Assembly (NCBI GenBank): GCA_029962745.1
Contig: CM057157.1
Span: forward strand, 987,491 to 1,051,490
Length of the DNA: 64,000 nt
Source of the DNA: Echinometra lucunter
Lineage: Eukaryota; Echinodermata; Echinoidea; Camarodonta; Echinometridae
Reading direction: 5' to 3'
The notes beneath the pieces were generated by a model. That model saw only the letters and a program-made list of their open reading frames with translations. It searched no databases and was not told where the DNA came from. A program made the translations under genes and the position numbers. Each line of letters opens with the position of its first letter. Within the stretch, counting starts at the first letter, position 1. Below, piece by piece: positions 58,140-64,000 of the stretch.

Positions 58140-58828
58140 TATGGTAATAGAGGAGTAAGCTCTGTATTTATTTCCCCTCATCACTACAGCCACAGATGAA
58201 TTATGAATTATGATTCTAAAATCAGACTTTTTGTCATGTTTTGTCACGAATTTGATGGAATCTTTTTTCCAGCACGTGGGACTGTGAGCGTGTGAGCCCC
58301 TTCTCAGGAGCGTGCTTCACCAGCTTTACTACTATTTTACGTGGAGTTTGATACTTCTCAGGAATTTACATCATAACTCATCCAGAGGATTTCAGTAATC
58401 TTCGGATGTACAAATTACAATTTAAATTTCAGGTAAGCAAAGATTTGACGTTTGTTTCTTTCATACTTTTACTTTTTAGGAATGTTTACAAACAGTTTAG
58501 ACATTGTTAGAGGGAGAGAGAGGAGCGGGTTGGTGGGTGTGAATTTGTGAATCATATTTCTCGTTGGTTACTAAATCTGTATCTAAGCAGCTTATTTCAT
58601 ATGATCACAACGACCTATTCTATATAATGTTTGTGTACATTACATGTTCTTATCAATACTGTCATCTTGTCCCCAACACAAGCTTCGCTTCCCGGGTGTT
58701 CGCCACCTTCTCTGTAAATGCTGATGTTCCTTTTGCTGTTGAGTCAGAAGGATATAAATGTGAATTTCAATTTCAATTTAAATTAATACAAACCGGAGTG
58801 TCTTCCATATTTAGTGGTATATTTCAGT
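58140..58828. other. Stretch with no recognised gene
   Basis: Contains a good splice-donor-like 'caggtaagc' at about 58430 and an 88-codon frame (58564-58830) without a recognisable domain. Nothing firm can be called. Confidence 0.3.
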
Positions 58829-59580
58829 AGTTTGAAGTTTGAAGTTTATTTCTTCCACTTTTTACAACAAAGAAACAATTCAGATTTTACAAAAGTGCCA
58901 ATTTCACAGTCTGAGAGTAAAGTTTAAGAACTCGAATCAAATGGATGTACGGTAAATAGATCGAAAGTTTGGGATACATGAAGGATTGGCACAATAAGAA
59001 GATAATGTAAATTGTGGGGAGCCTATAAAATGAAAAGTGGTTTGTAACCGATTAGGCTCCCATTAAGAGAGGCATGGGTAATTCTAATAAATGTGCGATA
59101 TAATGCGAAATGGAATAGAAGAATAGAAGTGTCAGGTAAGAAGAGCAAAAAGTAAGAAGGTAGCGTAGAAAAGGAAGAGAGAGGGAAAGAAAGGGAAGAA
59201 AAGTAAAAGAGAAAAGGGAGAAGAAAGAAAAAATGTAAAAAGAGGAAGAAGAAGGATAAAAGCAAAAAAGAGAAAAGGAAAGAGATAATTAATAAGAAGA
59301 AGAAAGAAAAAAAGAACATAAAGAAGAAGAAGAGGCAGGTAGGAGTGTAACAGGAACATATTTCCATGCAACCCACCTGTACGATCCAAGATTACAAGAC
59401 TATTCACTAAGTAATGTAGCTTACAGCAAGTACATTACATGTACTTCTCCAAAATGTAACACTTTAGCTTTCGTTTGAAAGAATTCATGGAGGAGCAATC
59501 AATAATTTCGTCATTCAGGCTGTTTCAGAATTTCGGTCCAGTACATGTGATTGTTGGCAAAACCCCCCAAAACAAAACAA
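58829..59580 (-). mobile_element. LINE (CR1-like) 3' relic
   Basis: On the minus strand, 'GPKF' followed by 'NSLNDEIIDCSSMNSFKRKL' (about 59465-59540) matches the C-terminal end of CR1-type ORF2 ('GpklWN.lp..i....s...FK..L'). A purine/pyrimidine-rich 3' UTR (59100-59330) follows, and then a tail of 'ttcaaac' units at 58829-58850. Confidence 0.5.
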
Positions 59581-59656
59581 AACAAAACAAAACAAAACAA
59601 AAACAAACAAACAAACAAACAAACAAGCAAACAAATAAATAAATAAATAAATAAAA
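59574..59656 (+). repeat. (AAAAC)n, (AAAC)n and (AAAT)n simple repeat
   Basis: Three short-period arrays in succession, possibly the tail of a decayed retroelement. Confidence 0.92.
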
Positions 59657-59659
59657 ACG

Positions 59660-60250
59660 GTGCGAGTTGGGGAGGTGGAAATGATTTGTCTATCTCTTTG
59701 GATAGGAATATACAGCACCGTTGTCCAGAATAAAGTGGTAAAAGCATCTGCTGAATTACCTCTTGAGATTCGTACATGGAAATATTCACGTAATGCGCTA
59801 TATAAATGTAATATATTATCATTTTATTACTATTATTCCAAGATTGTATAGGTGCAGTTCAGATATCTTTAAAAAAAAATCACAAAAGTAAAAGAGCTCA
59901 GTATATGTGCACGAAATCAAACATTATTAAGTATTCTTCTTTCGTAGACAGAAGCACTTGCAATGTCCAATGTCTTTATGGAAGAATGTATGTAACTTGT
60001 CAAATTCTTTATTCGCAGGAAATATCAGTTTTTGAAATTGATTCTAATGCACCGCATATGCCTCCAAAGTGTTTTAATTCTTGTAGACTTGCTGCTCTTA
60101 TATTTTCAATATACTTTAGGGTTAAAACACAGAATAGAATATTGATTTATATGAATGAAGTTCTTTACAAAACATGTTGATATTTGCAGAAGAATAAACC
60201 TCCACTGACAGGAGCCCGCCAAATCACGGCTTTAAACGTTTTCATTCACG
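59660..60250. other. Stretch with no recognised gene
   Basis: Contains 'gcgctatataaatg' followed by ATT-rich sequence (59795-59835), a common end of old retroelements. The 91-codon frame at 59905-60180 has no recognisable domain. Confidence 0.3.
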
Positions 60251-60254
60251 ATTA

Positions 60255-61040
60255 TTTCAATTTCCAATTCAATTCAATTCAATTCAATTCAATTCAATTC
60301 ATGGTTTATTTTGAAAAAAAAAACAGACATGGCAAAATACAAAAAAAAAAAAAAAAAATGCACATGCCAGAGGGCTGAAATGTATGTGCTCACAGTATAA
60401 AGTAGAACATGTGAAAATAGAACAAATCAGTGGTTTACAACCATTTATAAAGTTAAATAGTTACAAAGTTAAAAAGTTTAAAAAGCTGGCCTGGTTACAA
60501 AAATACAATTTTAAAACTACTAGTATACAAGATAAAATTGACATTGAGATTAACAAATGGGTTATGAAGGTCATTGATGATTAAGAAGGTGAATGGAATA
60601 GGGTATTGCACTTTGTTTGAAACGGGAGGTCTTGCATTTATATTGGCTCAACTTTTGCATATTTCGTAAAATCATACCAAAATATTTTCGTTCAGGAATC
60701 CAGCCTGTAACAGTGTGGGTTTTTTTGTTAGAGATTCAGCAAAATCAAGACATATTTTTTTTCTCGCCTTACTTCCAATCGTTCAAGTTGACATCTTTTG
60801 AGAGCATTTTCATTATCTATATAACTTGTACCTAAAATAATTTTACATACTCTTTTCTGGATTCTTTCTAAAGTTTGACTTTGTTCTACAGTAAGACCTC
60901 CATTAAAACAGGTACACAATACTCTAAAACAGGACGTATATACCCAACATATATTTCTATTAAGTCTGGAATAGGTGATTTGTAATGCGTGACCATTTTC
61001 GATGCCTGGAACTCTACCTGCCAGAATCACATTCACACGG
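60255..61040 (-). mobile_element. LINE (L2/CR1-like) 3' relic with (ATTGA)n tail
   Basis: The minus-strand frame 60728-61036 contains 'GGLTVEQSQTLERIQKRVCK' and 'IILGTSYIDNENALKRCQLE' and 'RLEVRREK', the conserved region near the end of L2/CR1-type ORF2. Decayed sequence follows, then six or seven (ATTGA) units at 60267-60300. The tail type is the same as at 24445-24485. Confidence 0.65.
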
Positions 61041-61140
61041 AATAATGCATAGCTTGTACAATGATTATTTCTATTCTATGTGCTGACTTTAACGATATTG
61101 ATAAAAGACTTCAATGAACACTGGTAGGCTGGCAATAAAT

Positions 61141-62106
61141 CAGTGGCGCAGACAGGTTCTTACACCTGGGGGGGGGGGGGGGGAATCATATGCCGTTCAC
61201 AAGAAGATTTTTTTTTTTCTGTCGAACTCACACTTACTTAAGTATAAACACACGCCCTCACCCATCTGCACAGACCCCCTTACACACATTTTGATTATTA
61301 TCTTGCGAGCGAGCGAAGTGAGCGAGCAAAAAATTACCATTTGTCTGATTTTCAATCGCATTCTCAAATAGAAATTCTATATTATGGGCGAGCAAAGTAA
61401 ACGAGCCAAAACGAACCACTTTTCTGGCTTTCACTCGCATTTTCCAACAAAAATTCTGAAATATGATCAGCGAGTGAAGCGAGCAAGCCCAAAATAAGCG
61501 CTTTTCTTGTTTTAAATCACATTTTCACATAGAAGTTCTAAAATATGATGGTTGTTTATGACAGATTATTAACAGATTAATTCAAATATCATTTCTTCCT
61601 TAAAAAGTGTGGGGGTATTTGTACACGCCATCCCCCTCTCAAAAAAGTGGGGGATATATCCCCCCCCCCCCCCCGATTTACGCCAATGATGCACAGACAT
61701 AAATAGAAGATATACGCACCGTGACAAACGAATATAGAATATGGACTGACACATATTACTGCATATTTGCATCACACTATTTATCTTCATTTTTTTTTGT
61801 TACACCATAGGGTTGAAAAAAAAAACGAATTTACCCAAAAGTAATATAAACAACTACATAAATCAGAATAATGATTATTATCATAAGCATAATAATAATA
61901 ATACATTACTAATCATCATTCATTATTATCATTATTATTATCATTGTTGTTATTATTATTGTTCTTAAAATGTTAATAATCATTGTTGTCATTATTGCTA
62001 TTCCTATCATTTCTAAACATGTTAATTCAGTTTAATTGTAAGCAAACATCCTTCCCTAAAACCTGGGGGATGCATACCCCTCATCCCCCCACTGACTGCG
62101 CCCCTG
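61141..62106. mobile_element. TIR element with internal tandem repeats
   Basis: Ends 'cagtggcgcag' (61141-61151) and 'ctgcgcccctg' (62096-62106) are inverted copies with one mismatch. The 8-base 'ctggcaat' occurs at 61129-61136 and exactly at 62107-62114; on the left, four extra bases separate it from the end. This fits a hAT-type 8-base target duplication. Inside are three units of about 80 bases with 'gcgagcgaa.tgagcgagc'-like cores (61305-61556), C and G runs, and no transposase. Confidence 0.6.
61305..61556 (+). repeat. Three degenerate tandem units of about 80 bases
   Basis: Each unit has a GAGCGA-rich core (about 61308, 61388, 61470), then 'tttt.tggctttcactcgca'-type sequence and 'agaaattct..a.tatga'. 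Confidence 0.8.
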
Positions 62107-62309
62107 CTGGCAATGCTCAAGAAATGTTCCATGGCCGCTTGAGACAGATTGTTTTCCATTCTCTTAATCTTCCATTCGCCACACCATCGTTAAACCGACG
62201 CAACACACCATGCACACTGCGACTCTTTGTCTTAAGCATGTCTATTCACAACTGGCTAGTATAGATGAATCCGGTTTCAAAACATTGTAACTCATGTCGG
62301 CTATAACGG

Positions 62310-62333
62310 GGGGGGGGGGGGGGGGGGGGGGGG
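62310..62333 (+). repeat. Poly-G run
   Basis: More than 20 consecutive G; the length in the assembly may be inexact. Confidence 0.9.
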
Positions 62334-62477
62334 CTTCCAAAGAAGAATAAAATCTGATTCAATGGGTTGTGCAATGAGTCAGGTGCGTTGCTATGCCAGT
62401 GCATAAATTATCTTTTGTTAGGCATACTTGAAGCTCCCCAGTTAGAAATTACCATAAAAAACAGCACCCAAACCGAA

Positions 62478-63536
62478 TTGGTCTATACCAAGGAGTTTTA
62501 AGAGCTGGAGTCCCAACTAACAACCAATTATTCAAGCAGCTGACCTTTTCTAATGTTGCACAATAGAATCTACAGGCATCCTGTTGCCTATGATGTCCAT
62601 GTTCGATGCTGCCAATATTATGGGAAAGTTAGAGAAGTGATTTTGTCACAGATGAAATATAGTTCATATTTCACTTCTTATTTGAATTAATAGAGAGAAA
62701 AATCGAACAGATGATAAATTTGATTACAAAAGCCTAATTGTGTCTAGAAATTTGCGTATGTCGCATGATAGCAGTTTTGATTTGTGAATTAAAATTCTAC
62801 AACCCTAGCCCCGCAATTTGACACATTCCCGATTACTTCCCAAGTTCCTAGGCAAATGACAGTACACTATGAACATGACTGACAAAGAAAGTGGACAAAA
62901 TAAACAATCTCTCATTCTACCCTTCACAGTGGGTTCTGGTAGTCAAAAGAACATCCCTTCACTGCTTTTATGTTTAATCAGTAGTTCCAGGTGAATATGC
63001 ATGTTACACCTGTTCCACATATTTTAGATAATAGCAGTGAAGGGATGTTCTTTTGACTACCAGAACCATTGTGAAGGGTAGAATGAGGGGTTGATTATTT
63101 TGTCAGCTTTCTTTGTCTGTCATGTTCATAGTGCGTCATGTTCATAGTGATAAAAAGTGATTTTGTTCAAGTATACAGTACTGTTATTTCTTATGTTCTA
63201 TGTCAGATTAGTGCCCACACTTGCCCAGTCGAGTAATTTGAATCATATTTCAGGAAATTTTGCACCATTTCCTTTCGCTTGCCTCCTGTAAGGTAAGCAC
63301 TGCGTACTGCTTGTATTATCAGACGAGTAGTGGTAGCTAAAAGTAATTATTATTACAAAAGCACATTTTCCTTTGAAAATGGCCGTAAATTTACAGCCTG
63401 GCAGGAATCTTTTGACTATTACAATGAAGATCCAATTAAGCACATGCCTCACATATTTTTGCCTGGCGGCATCGAACATTGGTCAAAGGGATTGAATTAG
63501 ATGTGACTTCAGCTCTTAAAACTCCTTGGCTATATA
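62478..63536. mobile_element. Large inverted-repeat element with central hairpin
   Basis: Outer arms: 'ccaaggagttttaagagct' at 62488-62506 pairs with 'agctcttaaaactccttgg' at 63511-63529, with weaker pairing on both sides and again at 'tgttcgatgc' (62600s) and its partner near 63470. The inner hairpin is listed separately. No open frame inside. It may be a foldback or MITE-like element, or the flank of the nuclease gene that follows. Confidence 0.5.
62865..63133. repeat. Long hairpin (inverted repeat arms of about 100 bases)
   Basis: The left arm (62865-62964) and right arm (63035-63133) are reverse complements at about nine positions in ten, including 'ttctggtagtcaaaagaaca' without mismatch. 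The loop is about 70 bases. The outer end 'catgttcatagtg' is repeated again at 63137-63149. Confidence 0.9.
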
Positions 63537-63605
63537 CACAGCGATGTCGCTTGCAACGCCGTCGGGTCTACCTGGCTAATTCACAACTAGTCTGTCCTAA
63601 CAGTC
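63137..63605. other. Stretch before the nuclease ORF
   Basis: Holds the right outer arm of the inverted repeat (to 63536). 'ctgtcctaacag' just before 63604 resembles a branch point and splice acceptor directly ahead of the nuclease ATG. Confidence 0.35.
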
Positions 63606-64000
63606 ATGTCACGATTTCATTTCACAAAACGTGAATGGTGCTCGCATTACCGTCGCATATTAGAAAACAAAACAGATAAGAGCGACAGGGAAGACGGATG
63701 CTGGCTTTTTACTGGCAGAAAGTCTCTATCGGGTCATGGAATGGTAGATGTAGTCATACCCGGGAAAGGCAAAACTGTAAGATCGGCTCATAGACTTGCC
63801 TATATGACGACTATCCATGGATCATGGGATTTATCATCACACCTTCAAGCATCACACCTGTGTGGTAAACCAGAGTGTGTTAGACCATCACATCTAGTCC
63901 TTGAAAGTCATCAAGATAACAAGTCCCGTCAAATTTGTCATGGTATAGGTAAATGTTCAAACTCCAAACACTTCCCAGAATGTATCATTACACCTTGTAT
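63606..64000 (+). CDS. His-Me finger nuclease with I-PpoI-type His-Cys box (5' part)
   Basis: Open for 131 codons from an ATG at 63606 to the window edge, with no stop. It starts 'MSRFHFTKREWCSHYRRILE'. 'DGCWLF' (about residues 34-39) provides the first Cys, 'AHRLAYM' follows near residue 61, and then comes the His-Cys box: 'SHLCGKPECVRPSHLVLES' and 'HQDNKSRQIC', then 'GKCSNSKHFPEC'. The spacing H-L-C-x4-C-x4-H, then Asn in 'DNK', then C, matches the catalytic His, zinc ligands and metal-binding Asn of the homing endonuclease I-PpoI family (zinc-binding loop of homing endonucleases). All expected ligands are present. In animals such domains are rare and of unknown role. It may belong to a mobile element, or be an exon, since an acceptor-like 'taacag' precedes it. 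Confidence 0.8.
   Translation, partial: MSRFHFTKREWCSHYRRILENKTDKSDREDGCWLFTGRKSLSGHGMVDVVIPGKGKTVRSAHRLAYMTTIHGSWDLSSHLQASHLCGKPECVRPSHLVLESHQDNKSRQICHGIGKCSNSKHFPECIITPC

Noticed and set aside
59023..59407. Phe/Leu/Ser-rich frames resembling transmembrane proteins
   Set aside because: They lie on the antisense of a purine-rich tract in a LINE 3' UTR.

Overview
The window is animal nuclear DNA, almost certainly from a sea urchin. It holds tandem repeats of the five replication-dependent histone genes, all on the + strand in the order H1-H4-H2B-H3-H2A. This is the classical order of the early (alpha, cleavage-stage) histone repeat of echinoids. The proteins fit that reading: H4 has Cys in the 'YCEHAKRK' segment, H2B lacks the SPKK repeats of sperm types, H2A ends in 'KKTAKSS', and H1 is a lysine-rich 202-residue protein. 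None of the histone genes has an intron. Each ends in the animal histone 3' stem-loop followed by a purine-rich 'AAGAAAGA' or 'CGAAAGAA' element. The repeat period is about 7.36 kb.

Layout. Four runs of exactly 500 N split the window into five contigs, so order and distance across the gaps are only nominal. Contig 1 (1-9801) holds old transposon relics: an ORF1 relic of a non-LTR element that sits just downstream of a histone H4-type promoter fragment, a Ty3/gypsy integrase relic and two LINE relics. It ends in TTAGGG telomeric repeat. Contig 2 (10302-21762) holds two nearly identical minus-strand copies of a young I-group (APE endonuclease - RT - RNase H) non-LTR retrotransposon, arranged head to tail. 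Contig 3 (22263-40157) starts with a rearranged plus-strand copy that contains about 1 kb of histone spacer with an H2B promoter. It then carries H2A, H2B, H3, H2A, H1, H4, H2B and H3. Contig 4 (40658-56126) starts with another element 3' end and carries H2B-H3-H2A-H1-H4-H2B-H3-H2A-H1-H4-H2B. Contig 5 (56627-64000) has LINE relics, inverted-repeat elements and, at its right edge, an ORF with a complete I-PpoI-type His-Cys box nuclease domain.

How the parts relate. Wherever the (AACC)n 3' tail of the young element can be read next to histone DNA, it joins the promoter at nearly the same place. That place is about 17-23 bp after the first T of the TATA box, just before the expected cap site, in both H2A (one junction) and H2B (two junctions). 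A separate 5' junction in an H2B promoter breaks at the same base. The old relative in contig 1 lies directly downstream of an H4-type promoter that fades out in the same interval. Head-to-tail stacking of two copies would follow if successive insertions used the same promoter-defined site. I infer a non-LTR lineage that inserts into histone promoters between TATA and cap, which would let it borrow embryonic histone transcription. I know of no described element of this kind, but I could not search.

Quality. Frameshifts are concentrated in histone copies close to contig ends (about 37.9-40.2 kb and 51-56.1 kb), many of them in short base runs. I read most as sequence error rather than pseudogenes.
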